64,000 nt of DNA from NCBI RefSeq assembly GCF_014805625.2, contig NW_023998456.1, forward strand, positions 1,918,559 to 1,982,558, written 5' to 3'. This stretch comes from Glossina fuscipes. Its lineage: Eukaryota > Arthropoda > Insecta > Diptera > Glossinidae. Positions within the stretch are counted from its first letter, which is position 1, and every line of letters begins with the position of its first letter. The notes beneath the pieces are model-generated. The model ran no database searches, had not been told where the DNA came from, and was given only the letters and a program-made list of their open reading frames with translations. Positions 1 to 11,685 of this stretch are shown piece after piece. The translations under genes and the position numbers were made by a program.

Positions 1-1178
1 TACGTTTTCTTCTTTCAAATAGCGATTATCGTTCAATTGAAAAAGAGGTAAATGAAACGTTGATTGAAAAGGAACCGCCGCACACAAGACGGCCGTAGTT
101 CAAGCTTGCAAATGGTTACATATTATGTTTGATTTTCGGATAACTAATTCAAGCGTATATAGTTTTGATTCATAACATCTGAAATTTCCTCGTTTTCCAT
201 TATTTTCTGTTCGCTTCACCTGTATGTTAGATTGAATCTTGACTGATCGGCTTATTAAATTAAAACAGAAGAGGAATACAACAATAAATAAAGCAAAAAA
301 TAATGGAAAATTCTAGAAAAACTTGATATTCAAATAAATAAAAAGAAGAAGAAGAAAAAGTATTTTAAATAAATAAAAAGAAATGATGAACAACAAGGAA
401 ATTAAATCAAATTTCAAGTCGGCTTAGGTCAAAACATCAAACAACACATAAAGCTAAATAAGTGTGAAAAATCACTGGGAAAAAGAACACATAAGAAAAT
501 AATTTTGAAAAAAAAAACTCCTTTTTGTAAAATATATGATAAAAATAAGGGGAGGGTTTTTTCCTACTTTCCAACTTATATTTAATTGCATTGCACGGAA
601 GAAAGGGAAGGAAGATGGAGTTTTTAAATGAACTACGCAGCCATTGTTAAAGCGTTTACAAGAGAACAATGTGCAATCATTCATTGAACAGAGACAATAA
701 AATATTCGCTGTCCTCTTCCATGGCTTGTTCCAGAAGCGAGAAAGAGAGCCACGCTTTACTATTCGATATGCAATGAGATCACCTAAGAGTAGCCGCGAT
801 AGTTATATGATATTGGTTGTCTTTCTTATTCGCTTTGCTCGTAAGCGTGGGTTTCACTTAGTATTGGTGTCGAAGTCGTTCATTGTGCGCACATACATAC
901 AAGACAAGATGTTGTGAGAGCGCAATTCGATACAACGTTTTACTCTTGACCAAGATCATCTTGAAACCAGTAATTTTTTGACTGGCTTACTAAACGTATC
1001 TAACGGATTCTGTTCAAGAAGTAGAAAAAATTTTCCAAGCGTAAAAAACCAGTGAATTTGTGCTTAAAAAAACGAAAAAAAAAAAAAACGTGAAATTGTG
1101 AATTTTTGTTCGCCTACGCATTATCAAGACCTTCTTCAAATTGGTTTTCATAAAACTTTACTACGAGAGCCTAGTAAC
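1..1178 (+). promoter_or_regulatory. gsb upstream region and probable 5' UTR
   Basis: No convincing coding exon is visible here. The first 650 bases are AT-rich and low in complexity. Bases 660-1000 are more mixed in composition and would be the natural place for proximal regulatory DNA, but I could not identify a clear TATA box or initiator. The last 150 bases before the gsb start codon are A-rich and have no in-frame upstream ATG, so they are probably 5' UTR. In Drosophila the sister gene gsb-n lies near gsb. It is not inside this window and could lie to the left. Confidence 0.45.
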
Positions 1179-1233
1179 ATGGTTGTTTCAACTTTAAGCA
1201 TGACCCCGTATTTTGCCGGATATCCATTTCAAG
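1179..1233 (+). CDS. gsb: gsb coding exon 1
   Basis: This exon encodes 18 residues beginning [12 protein letters not shown] and ends in phase 1 before the donor GGTACATT. It corresponds to the short N-terminus of Drosophila gsb (MAVSALNMTPYF). The frame stays open further upstream, but without a second ATG, so the ATG at 1179 is the only supported start. Its context is AACATGG. Confidence 0.93.
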
Positions 1234-3437
1234 GTACATTAGATGTGAGACATGTGTGTGTTAAAAATAACGAAAGCGCGAAAACCTTATTAAGAAAAAA
1301 GTAAAAAAAATGAAAAACAAAGAAAAGCTTATTTAACTAACCAGTTAATGCTCAGACATGTTCCACGACAATTAAAATGTTTTTAAATAGTTTCCGAATA
1401 GAAAAACAAAGGTCGTTATAGCATTTATTGTCAGCAAAACGCAATGTTTTCGCTTACACTAAAAGACAAGCACGCGTAGCTTAAGTTTAAATTTTATTAA
1501 AGCATTAAAATGCTTATCAAAAGTGTATTTTTCTCTTTTCGCGTCCTTCAGCTTCCCATTGACGGCGCCTACAGTGAAGTTCGGATGAAAGTTCTTTGCT
1601 TTTACTTGTGAACCCTCGATAGCTTTCATTTTTAGTGTTCTGCAAATACGTACGACCGACGCCTCGTTCCTCTAAAGCTAAGAAACTTGATTCTTTGCAG
1701 CTGGTGCGCCCATTGCCCACAAATGCAGCTGATGATCGCTTTTTATCTATTGTTAGTCTCGAAAATACAAATCGAAATGCCTTCTATAAGAAACTTCGTT
1801 TAAGTCGGATATGTAGAGCCTTCCGCTCCAAGCATACTTGTCCCCTGATGGTGTTTGCAAGAAATAAATAGATTCAATAGTAGAATGATATGATGTGTGT
1901 TTGCCGTAAAAGCCAGTTCTATCAAATTGGCAGACTATTTGCGGAAGTGTTATTGGCGCCAGTACGAAGATAGAATGCAAAAGTTTAGCATGCATACACT
2001 CGAATCAATTGCACACCCACCATCATAGGCAAAATAGATTAAGAAAGATTATATCGAATTAGGGAAAGCGGCGAAGGTTTGAAATATATTGTCACTAACT
2101 ATTTGCCCACATGTAGTAGAGCCCATGTTGAAAATTACGAGTCACCTGAGAAATCAACGCGGAATTATTTAATTTGACTCGATAAAGTGCTGAATAAAGG
2201 GAAGATAGGTGATATTTAGAATTAACAAAAAAATACATTTTTTCCATTTCCAGGCATTTGCCCCGATTATGAATTCGGAAAGAGCTGCATGTTAGTTAAT
2301 TGATCTGCTATCATATTCAGTTTATTTGCCGGGGCCTTAATTGATTTCAATAGACAAAGCTTTGAAATCTTTTTAACTAATGGATGCCAGATTTAGGCAC
2401 AAGGCAACAGGCAAAATGACTTTAACTTCAACGATTCTTTAAGAATTGGCTTTGCTACTCGGGAAACCGCCGAGCTCAGCCTAAAGTTCAACTTCAAATT
2501 AGATCCAAAAGGTAAAATTGAATCAATTGTTAGCTAATTGGGTTGAATCTTCATAATTAGTTCCCATAACTCAATTACATGCGGATTCAATGTGAATGAA
2601 GAATTTTTTCCATTTCAAGTCTGTCGGTGAAACAACGAAAGAAGTTTATAGGCAGCAGAACCTTTCGTTTCGTAGCATTGTTTCAGGCAATTTGAAAGTC
2701 TTAAAAAGGCTGAATCCGTTTATGACGTCACCTTCCAAGAGATTGGCGTTCATTTCTATACTAACTCATCAGCCGGATGTGAAAAATCAGCGATGTCAGA
2801 TTCTATTTGCATTTTGAGGGGAAAATACTGAGCCAACAAGACGATTTCAACTTTTTTGAGTTCTGTTCTTTTAAAATCTCATGAAACTGTGCTTTATCTT
2901 CTACGTAGTTTTAGAAGGTAAGTGGTTCAGGTTCGGTCATCCTAAAACGCTTAGCAGCTCATAACCTCATTAGGCCCATCAGAATGTCACTCTGCTTATT
3001 CTATTGAAGAAAAAGAGAAATCGTTTGAAAAAACTTTTTAGGAATCTCTGCTGCACAAATTGCGTTTCAATTGTCTTGCGCTTAGTAGTAGAGTGTCATC
3101 GATTTGTGCTTTAGTTGCTTAGCAGAGTTATTTAAAACATTTTCATCCCAATAATGAAGGCGAACTTTGTAAATTTTCCTCCTGTGTGTTTATCTTAACT
3201 TGCCTTAGCCATGCTTCGTTTTTCGAAACTAATGTTGATTATATTTTTCTCTGCATCTCGTTTTCCAAGCTATTGTCTTGTTTCACTTTGTCTGATAAAC
3301 ATGTGTGCAGCTCCTTAAAGCCATGATCTTAACAACCTCGAGAAACATAAAGCACATTAAAAAAAAAAAAAAAAACAGCAACAAAATAGCAAGCAACTCA
3401 TAACAATCATAATCGTAATCGCCTTGATTACGACGAC

Positions 3438-3472
<35 letters not shown>

Positions 3473-5701
3473 GCATGCTTTTCTTTTCGCTTCACTTTTC
3501 TCACTTGCTTACTTGCTATACTTTACCTTCTGGCCCCTAAACGAACAAGCCAGACACTTTGGCGCGTTCGGCATAAAGCTTTGATCTTCTTCGACTTGCT
3601 GTTGGTGGTGCTGTATTGAGACTTTCTTCTTCATCTTCTTTCGCTGCTTGCATCACATCACACATACACACACACATATATATTATTGATATTCATATGT
3701 GATTATTAAACCGGCACAGCTGGATGGATGGTTGAATTTTTTTTCTTTTTTCCTTTTCTTATTTCTCTTGTGATTTCATTTAAATTTAAATTTTTCTGCA
3801 GATTTATTATTGAAGCGCAAAAATAAAAAAAAATAAAAATATATATATATATATATGACGAAGAAAAGATAGAATTGCATAAAAATAAACGAAAAAGAAA
3901 AAAAAAAAAAATTCACCGAAATTCATGCGTTAATGTTCTTTTGTATTTGAGCACAAACCAATTAATATGATCCTGATTTAGGTCATCAGTAAATCTTTTT
4001 CTGTTCTTCAAGAGGAATCATCATAATATGTGTGTTCCTTTTGTTTTGCTCTTTTTTAAATCGTTTTCATAAGTGTTTTGCATAACTTTGCAAAAACATT
4101 GTTTCTATTACAATTAAATAAACATTGAATTGCTTAACAATTGAGTCATCAGTTCAGTTGTTGCAGATTTTATTTCCCACATGACGTTTAAGAGCATTTT
4201 AATTTGGAACAATACACACACACGTAAGACGGTTTTGTTAAAACACGAACGATAAGAAGCTATTCAGAAGCGTCTCATCCTCTCATACCCTGCTGATCTA
4301 TTTTAAAAACATTTGTTTTTTTTTTTAGGACAAGGACGTATCAATCAATTGGGTGGCGTGTTCATAAATGGTCGGCCTTTACCCAATCATACGCGGCGAC
4401 AAATTGTCCAAATGGCAGCGAACGGTGTCCGTCCTTGTGTCATTTCTCGAAATCTACGGGTTTCGCACGGCTGTGTTTCCAAAATTTTAAACCGCTATCA
4501 AGAAACCGGTTCTATTCGTCCTGGTGTGATTGGAGGTAGTAAGCCACGCGTTGCAACTCCCGACATAGAGGCTAAAATCGAAGAGTTGAAACAAAGCAAT
4601 CCGGGAATTTTCAGCTGGGAAATACGGACTAAACTCATAGAAGAGGGAGTATGCGATAAGAATACCGCGCCCTCGGTTAGTTCTATTTCTCGTTTGTTAC
4701 GCGGCGGTACGCGCTCAGATTCGGTAGGCAACGGTCACTCGATAGACGGTATACTTTCCGGTGTTTCCGGCGCATCAGGAGACGACAGTGATGATGATAC
4801 GGAACCTGGTGTTCAATTGAAACGTAAACAACGTCGTTCGCGTACTACTTTCAACAATGAACAAATCGATGCCTTGGAAAGAGTATTTGCTCGCACTCAA
4901 TATCCTGATGTTTATACGCGTGAAGAGTTGGCTCAAACAACAGGCTTGACAGAGGCGCGTGTTCAAGTGTGGTTTTCAAATAGGCGGGCACGTTTGCGCA
5001 AACAATTGAACACTCAACAAGTGGGAACATTTGGCTCGACAGTGGCCCAATATCCATCGATTGGACATCATCAACCGATGAGTTTGTACCCTCAGTCTAA
5101 TAGCTGGGCAAGCGGTTTAACGGCGGCGCAACCCAACAATAGCTATGAGACTAACAACAACCCAAACGTTACCTATGTCCACTCTTCAAACTCAGCAGCA
5201 TCAATGTCACCAAATAGTAGCAGCAGCACGGCATCGTTAAGTCCCAGTCACACTAACCCTAATAATAACACCGCTTCCGGTTTGATAACAAATTCCCAAC
5301 CAACTTATCTCTCATCGACCGGCTATTCCCAAGCTACACTTGGCAATCCGAACAATAACACCTTCTCTTCGGCAATTTATGGCATGTCTTCGTCGGCTGA
5401 TCAGTTGCGTTCTCAATTTGCATCGGCCGCCGCGGCAGGTTCTCATCATCACCATCACCATCATCATACGTCTCCTCTTCAAAGTGCTCATCATCATCAT
5501 CACGCCTCGTCTTGGGATTCGTACAACTTTGCCGCGAGCTCTTTTGGTTTCCCATCATCCGGTCCGACAAATGTCATGAATTCTTATCATCCACAAACCG
5601 TAACAGATAGCAAAAACTCTACTACTACGGCTGTTGCTGCGGCTGCTGCTGCTGCTGCCGCGTCTACTGGCACTGCATCGTATCCCTACTTTGGTTTTTA
5701 A
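1179..5701 (+). CDS. gsb: gooseberry: paired-domain plus homeodomain transcription factor (two coding exons)
   Basis: This is a segment-polarity transcription factor of the Pax3/7 class that acts in the nucleus on segmental and neural patterning genes. I join exon 1179-1233 to exon 4329-5701, giving 475 residues. The donor is G|GTACAT at 1234 and the acceptor TTTTTTAG ends at 4328. The split codon G|GA restores the family's GQGR at the start of the paired domain. Residues 19-146 are the paired domain, containing [20 protein letters not shown]. The octapeptide HSIDGILS is at 155-162 and an acidic patch at 170-175. The homeodomain is at 186-245 and contains [11 protein letters not shown], with serine at homeodomain position 50 as in the paired class. 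The tail is rich in Asn, Ser, His and Ala and ends in YPYFGF. The N-terminus (MTPYF.GYPFQ), the QLNTQQ after the homeodomain and the C-terminal TASYPYFGF match D. melanogaster gsb, not gsb-n. The Drosophila protein is shorter (427 aa from memory); the extra length is in the tail. Confidence 0.95.
1234..4328 (+). other. gsb: gsb intron 1 (3.1 kb)
   Basis: The intron has GT...AG ends and separates the N-terminal exon from the paired-domain exon. No other gene is visible in it. Bases 3360-3860 hold simple repeats: an A tract, a GAT run at 3438-3472 and an AT run at 3839-3856. A histidine-coding open frame on the minus strand there is only the translation of the GAT repeat. Bases 2040-2620 are less repetitive and contain several TAAT/ATTA cores, so this block could be an intronic enhancer. 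Confidence 0.85.
3432..3473. repeat. (GAT)n microsatellite
   Basis: About a dozen GAT units inside gsb intron 1, preceded by a short GAC run. It reads as polyhistidine on the minus strand, which has no coding significance. Confidence 0.95.
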
Positions 5702-6108
5702 TCTTTTGACTTATCACTGACAAAAACAAGAAAAAACATTTACATATTATCATTAATTTTCTGTTAATAGCTAAACTTAGTCTCTTATTGATTCTTCATT
5801 GGGAAAAAACAAAAAAAAAAATCATAATTTATACCCTGCTGTCTACGCCTGCTTTCTTTCTATTCATTTTATTGTTTATATCTCACCAATGTTAGACTAC
5901 AAGAATATGTAATTAGCTTAAGTTCATTTTAGTTTTTCTTTTTTTTTTTTTATTACACTTTCGGTATCCCAAGAATTCAAGACTGCTTAAATAATAAGAT
6001 TACGTTTATTCTCTTCTCTGTGAATGCAGTAAAAATTTGTATGTTTTTTTGTATTAAGATTTTAATATGATAAGTTGGGGCGGTTTGCGTTGTTGTGATG
6101 AAGAGTAT

Positions 6109-6114
6109 AATAAA
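6109..6114 (+). terminator. candidate gsb polyadenylation signal AATAAA
   Basis: A canonical AATAAA lies about 400 bases after the gsb stop codon. Another AATAAA occurs about 30 bases further on, within the T-rich stretch near 6140. The 3' UTR of about 0.4 kb that this implies is plausible but has no transcript support here. Confidence 0.4.
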
Positions 6115-6599
6115 ATATATACAACTTTTTTTCTTTTTTTAATAAAATCTATGAAAAATGTTGTTTTAATTATGTAGATCAGCAAGTGTAACGCCTTTGG
6201 GCTTAGTTCATCGACTTTAGATTTAGTTAGGAAGCTCATGACATGTAAATGTCCTCCATTTGTAGCTTAAATTCTTCATTGGATAATAGAGTGCGTTAGA
6301 TGTGGTTCTCTTCAGGCCCCTAGGAGTAAGTCCAGACATAACAAAGGTGCTGAAATAGACAAGCAAGGACCTGTAGGAGTCGTCTCTAACACAAAAGAAA
6401 AAGTTTATTTGATTATCGAAGTGTACAAAGGTCGCCTGTCAAAAATTTCAAGACTTTTCGATCATTGTGTGGTTCACGGGTGACAGTGATTTCGTTATTT
6501 TCGTCAAAAATGAAAATATTTGAATTTCAGGCGTCAAGTCATTTTTATCTCGAAAAGTGCTTTCCGTTCCGCCGAAAACATTAATTTGCTGACGGTTTA

Positions 6600-6725
6600 A
6601 TGATTTAAGACGAGGCTGCAGGGACACCGAAGATGCTGAAGGCAGTGGACGATCGAAAAAAGTGTTTTGAGGATTGTGTCCGACAATCGCAAGGTAAAGT
6701 TGAAACAAAGAAAGACAAAACTTCA
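6600..6725 (+). pseudogene. possible N-terminal mariner transposase remnant
   Basis: Two short pieces in adjacent frames resemble the helix-turn-helix region of irritans-type mariner transposases. One reads TEDAEGSGRSKKVF (family pattern: ED..R.SGRPKE). The other, one frame over, reads RIVSDNRKVKLKQ (family pattern: IVL.DRKVKL.E). The order and spacing agree with the family, and a stop and a frameshift separate them. No catalytic region is visible downstream, so this would be a short dead fragment. The match is from memory and the pieces are short, so chance similarity is possible. Confidence 0.4.
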
Positions 6726-8240
6726 TAAATCGAACTTCGAATTGCTGCCCAGCCATCCGCGTTCTGTAACTTTGGTGGCGTATGTGTGCTTGAAAAACTT
6801 AAAAGTATGCTCAAGTAAAAGAGATTTGAATCATTGCATAACCCGATTCGGTTCTAGTGATTCTTGTCAAATCGTTCTATGAAAACAGCCGTGAAATGCT
6901 AGAAAAAGATTGTGTCATTCTTGGAGGAATCTACACTGGGGCAGGCCGCCGAAGGGTACAAAAAAGAGAATACGAAAAAGTATAAAAAAACCTTATCAAT
7001 GAAAAAAAAACCTATTATTCATTATTAAATGCGAACATGCCCGTTGGTTGGGCGCCTTTAACATAAGAAATATTTCTTAGCTCAAATTCGTTTCTAAACA
7101 AACTACAATAACCCGTCATGAGGTTCGAAAGTTATATAAGGCTTCAGCTTTTTACTTCTTGGTGGTTTGTTAAGCTTTACTATTCACGGCAAATAAAAGC
7201 ACCCAATACCCAGAGCGATCAAGATGGTCGGCGCTGCGTAATAGTTTATTGTATTTCGAAGCAAAGAAACTTTGAGTTGCATTGTTACACCTTTTATCCT
7301 TTTTGCTGATGGGGCATTGCACCTGAACGTATTTAAGGAAAGCCAGGAATGTTTTGTCCGTTCCTTTACGCTATTCAATGGTCGGATTGATTCTAAGATG
7401 AACGCAGATTTTTCAATTCAATTCATTAAGACATTGGCGAAGGGAAGGAAAATGTAAGACGGCTCATTGCATATGAACGGCTCAGAGCATATGAATTGTG
7501 CATCGACGAAAAACATTGAGTCTCTTTGTCCACCTCCGCCTGCATATCAGGGCTTTGCTATGTTCGCGTGTTGGACAATTAAAAAATAAAACGAGTCTGC
7601 ATAAATCGTTAATCGAATCCCATTCAGGAAATGCAAAAATGGATCTCTTCTAACTATAAACTCTGCTAAAATGAGTAGTGATATCAACCTGAGCTTTGCT
7701 GAATATTGAATGCTGATGTCTGCCTAAACGCGGACACACGCAATTAAAATGAAAAGCTTACCGATTATTGAACTGCACATCGGCTTAAGAAAAATAAAAC
7801 TTTATCTTGTTCCCTTTTACATATGTGCACTCAGTCTGATTGGTCTTTACGTAAATTGCATCCATATACTTGAATAAGATTGAATCGAATTTTCAAGAAA
7901 ACAAAAATGAAATAGAAATTTATTTACTGAATTGATTGTAAGAAGTTTCTTCGGAGCACATGTAAAGCCCTAATGAAGGCCATATATCAAAATGTTCAAA
8001 AATCAAGGGGAATTTTGAAATAAGGGGAAATATTCGTTCGTGCAAATTTAATTTAATTCCCGCACAATACAGCAGATTCTACATTATTCGACTATTTCTC
8101 AACCGATATAGTCTTCAAAGCAACGACCGAACCCTAATTAATGACTTTTATTGACTTAAAAAGTGTTTTTCCGCTTTGGATGTGGTAGCATTTATTTCCC
8201 TTGGATTTGGGTGATAGCTATTCGCACGACTCATCACCGG

Positions 8241-8415
8241 GCATGACTAGTCGAGTATACAAGTAGTAGGACTGCCAAGTGAGTGTCCGTGAGTTCATAT
8301 CTCAGGACGGTCGAGTTTGCTTCGGTTATAGCTATAGTAAGCACTCAGTCAGTAAGAGCGTAGCTCTTACCGATTGAGCACACAACTAATAGGCTGCGTC
8401 GACCACCTACCCCAT
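8241..8415 (+). repeat. tRNA-derived SINE-like element, copy 1
   Basis: The 5' part looks like a tRNA: an A-box-like segment (CTAGTCGAGTATACAAG), then a B-box-like segment (GTGAGTTCATATCTC). The body that follows (GGTTATAGCTATAGTAAGCA, then CTCAGTCAGTAAG, then CCGATTGAGCACAC) is shared with copies at 57.0 kb, 57.65 kb and, inverted, 59.7 kb. A tRNA-like head joined to a shared unrelated body is the hallmark of a SINE. I cannot see a clear target-site duplication or tail. Confidence 0.6.
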
Positions 8416-9547
8416 TTGTTGTTGCTCGTCGTCGCCTTACACGAATATAGGATGTCCACTGAATGATTGGTCAAATCGAAAAAAAATAAATACATATATA
8501 AATTTCTCTTCTTCAATCAAAACCGAATTTTTACTTCAGTTTTATATAACTTATTACAGTTTATATAACTTACTATACTAACATTATTAAAGACGAAATC
8601 TCTTGCCAAAGACCCGATAGAGTAAATATATACTTGACTTGGACATTTGTGACGCTTAGTTGATTTCATTTCTTTTGCTCTGTTGTCTGTTGAGAGAATG
8701 CAGAGACTGAAATAGAATCTTGGATATTGACGGATAGCTTTTGGCTGCAGGTCAATTTAAAAAAGTGGCTTATAGTAAAAATTTCTTAGGAGCGATCCAA
8801 AATTCGATGAGACCAACTCACCCACAACAGACAATATTGGTGAACCAAAACTTGATATAAATATTTTCTAGGACCACAAAACAATGCTGACACGTTCGGT
8901 TTAACGAGATATTCTTTATTTTTATTGTCGAAGGAAGGAAAATATAACTTCAGCTTTAGAAATTTTATTCAAAATTCCATTTTAAAAGACAGCAATTGCC
9001 AAAGCTTATTGAACGCATGCTTAACATGAAACTTGAACAGTACGCGGTTATAGCATCTCAGCAATTGGAACATTATTCTATTGGGTTGGTCCCATTTGTC
9101 CCTTTTTGCCCAAATCCTATGCTAAATTTTCGGCTTGGTTTGGCAAATTTCTGCTGGCGCTTTGAAGTGTGGAAGAGAATTACATGATATTCTAGTCAGT
9201 CTTCGTTGCCGCCATTAGTAGCATAGTCGTTGCACTAATAAACTATTAAACTGCAGTAATAATAATAATAATAATAAATCACATGAGGTGTGTTTTGGTA
9301 GGGACTGCACATAAGATGTTCGCCCAGTGTTAGTGGCGCTTTGTTGATTTTTCAGATGAGAGATCTAATTAACTATGGTATGAAATATTTTTGTTCAACA
9401 CACACAACACGATCAGAACGCACACCAATTATTTTATTTATTTATTTTGTTTTTTTACTGTCGGTATAAAAAATTGAATTTAACTCGCTCTAAATTTGCG
9501 TTACGTAATGGAATTTAAAGCGTTTCCTATCACATCAGCTATACGAG

Positions 9548-9550
9548 AGG

Positions 9551-9601
<51 letters not shown>
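9548..9601. repeat. (GA)n microsatellite
   Basis: An almost uninterrupted GA run of about 50 bases. It is likely length-polymorphic. In flies such tracts can also bind GAGA factor, but that is only a possibility here. Confidence 0.95.
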
Positions 9602-9603
<2 letters not shown>

Positions 9604-9670
9604 TATCTGTGCATTAAGTTATCAACGCTTCGGAAGACAAAACACACAAAAAGTTGTGCATTTTTTGATA

Positions 9671-9701
<31 letters not shown>

Positions 9702-9712
9702 CGACGACGATG
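9671..9712. repeat. (GAT)n/(GAC)n microsatellite
   Basis: About ten GAT units run into GAC units. They translate as polyaspartate in a spurious open frame. Confidence 0.95.
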
Positions 9713-9747
9713 TGGTGTGATATGATGTATTTTTTGGAAAAGAAATT

Positions 9748-9750
<3 letters not shown>

Positions 9751-9782
<32 letters not shown>
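9751..9782. repeat. (CA)n microsatellite
   Basis: About fifteen CA units, followed by degenerate CA-rich sequence to about 9820. Confidence 0.95.
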
Positions 9783-9783
<1 letters not shown>

Positions 9784-9902
9784 TCATACACACGCAAACA
9801 TACATACACACGCAAACATTTATAGTAAATAACATGCACAAGTATATAGCGAATCATAATGGATTTTATGCCAGAATCTTTGTATGCATGTATGTGTGTG
9901 CT

Positions 9903-9926
9903 TGTGTGTGTGTGTGTGTGTGTGTG
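9903..9926. repeat. (TG)n microsatellite
   Basis: About twelve TG units, 120 bases after the CA run. The two tracts are complementary and could pair. Confidence 0.95.
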
Positions 9927-9972
9927 CGAATGTATACATTGTTGTGGTAGTTAAACGTAACCGAATAGCGTA

Positions 9973-10002
9973 ATAATTTCAATACCATTTAATTGAAATT
10001 AT
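9973..10002. promoter_or_regulatory. TAAT-rich inverted repeat, candidate homeodomain site cluster
   Basis: ATAATTTCAAT (9973-9983) and its exact reverse complement ATTGAAATTAT (9992-10002) flank an 8-base spacer. The next 45 bases carry further TAATT/AATTA cores (around 10012-10045). Homeodomain proteins bind TAAT cores, and paired-class proteins bind them cooperatively as palindromes. Function is inferred only; AT-rich DNA makes such cores common. Confidence 0.3.
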
Positions 10003-11529
10003 AAATGATTTTATAATTAATTGAACGAATTAATTTAATTATGTGAGAAATATTGTAGGAGGTATAGAGTAGCAAGGAGGACATATGTATGTATATATAT
10101 AAACAATAAAAAATTAAATTAACATATTAATTGATATCATTTTTCACACAAAATTACGTTAAATCTCTTTTAATACCCGATTTATCATTGTAGCTACATA
10201 TACGTAGAGCATTGAAATGTTAATATTTAATGAAACAAATACATGCACATACAGAGCGAATTACTTCAAGGTGGTCCGATCTCGGCCGGCAAATGCAGAC
10301 AATGCAGCATGATTTGTATTATTAATAAGCTATCAGTGATCATTTATTGTCACATATTAAACACAATTAAAAACAATTGACTATTGTTTCAATGACACGA
10401 ACGACAGACAGACATCAATTTGATAAAAGAGAAGACCGACGTTTCTTCTTCCGCACAAAAGAGCGAATAGGGACAATGCAAAGTACACACTTGATAATAC
10501 GAAAATAATTTTCTTTAATAATTGTGATTAAGGGCAACAAACATGAAAAAAAAAAAGAAAAAGGAAACCTCAACATCATTCCTCGACCACCAACATATAT
10601 AGAAATCCTTAAACCAACTGAAAAGCAACGAAACGAAAAGGGAAAAACAAAACGTGAAAGGAAAACTATGCACATAACGAGGGTGTTTACGAACTAAGGG
10701 TTGTTGACAACCGAGAACGAAACATCATTGACAAATAAGAACGATGTTAGAAAGATCAGCACGGACCTCTAAATATAGAAAAGATAGTAGCACACATATA
10801 CATATGTAAAATTGTAGAACAAGTACTTGTTGTACTATAGATAAAATATTTGAAGATATTATATGTCCTCGCTTCTGTGTTTTATTAGAGTAAATAATAC
10901 GAAGGTTGTAAACGTCTTGAAGCAAATCTTTGATACCAAGCAAGCTAAGGATTTGCCTGAATGAGTGGAAATATAAAGGTCAAGATCGACGAACAAATGT
11001 GCGGAGCAAAGCATGGATGTGGACAACGTATGCGAAAGTGTTCTCACAGTGTGACTAACTGACAGTGTAAACCGACCGAGCACCAGTTCTGTATGGCAGT
11101 ACTTTGCAAATAGTATGAGAAAAGCAATGTTCCTACAACTTGCTACGTAAGCGAGTAAGTGTCATTGAGCTTAAAAACGACACCGCACACGCAAAACTTT
11201 TGAAATCTTTAGGAGAAGATACACATTGCTTCGCCTCTATTTATATCGCGGGTCTGAAAGTCATTCAGCTCTGCATTTTCACGTTGTCTTCTTACTAAAA
11301 TGCTAAGATAAGCTAAATCCAGTCGATTCTTCTCAAAGGTACAAAGAAGATTTAATGGATTTTTTTTTTGCTGAATCTCTGCTCATGTTCACTACTCGCA
11401 GTGCTCAAGGTCATCGTATGGACAATCTGAAGCCGAAGTAGTCGTTCTTCGTTGAATATTCGTTCCGATTGCGAGCTTTACGGATGGTGGCGGGGAGTGT
11501 GAAAAACAAAGACGAATGAAGAAGAAGAT

Positions 11530-11685
11530 GATCAAGGAGATTATTTGATAATTGAGTAAGAGATCTACATTTATCTGTAAACGTTGAATATAATTATATT
11601 TTATCAGCAAAGACAAAGATAGAAGATCAAGAAGAAGATCAAAGATATTATCTGATAACTGAGTGACAAATTTAAATCTATCTAG
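11530..11685. repeat. imperfect direct repeat, unit about 50 bp
   Basis: The segment beginning GATCAAGGAGATTATTTGAT at 11530 recurs from 11637 as GATCAAAGATATTATCTGAT. Both continue with similar AATTGAGTAAG / AACTGAGTGAC sequence, and the copies start 107 bases apart. The intervening DNA is A-rich. This looks like a diverged local duplication. No coding role is evident. Confidence 0.55.

Larger units (their letters stand above)
5702..8240. other. gsb 3' UTR and intergenic DNA
   Basis: No host gene is visible. The first 450 bases are T-rich and probably 3' UTR. A possible mariner fragment lies at about 6600-6720 and is described separately. The remainder is AT-rich and unremarkable. Confidence 0.5.

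Noticed and set aside
3283..3504. Histidine-run open frame on the minus strand in gsb intron 1
   Set aside because: It is only the translation of the GAT microsatellite and an A tract; no domain and no splice context.
4498..5579. Several open frames antisense or out of frame to gsb exon 2
   Set aside because: They overlap the strongly supported paired-domain and homeodomain frame and have no recognisable domains.
1179..5701. Assignment to gooseberry-neuro instead of gooseberry
   Set aside because: The N-terminal MTPYF.GYPFQ, the QLNTQQ after the homeodomain and the YPYFGF end fit gsb; the gsb-n tail is different as I recall it.
9496..9720. Open frame with Glu/Arg and Asp runs
   Set aside because: It reads through GA and GAT microsatellites; low complexity only.
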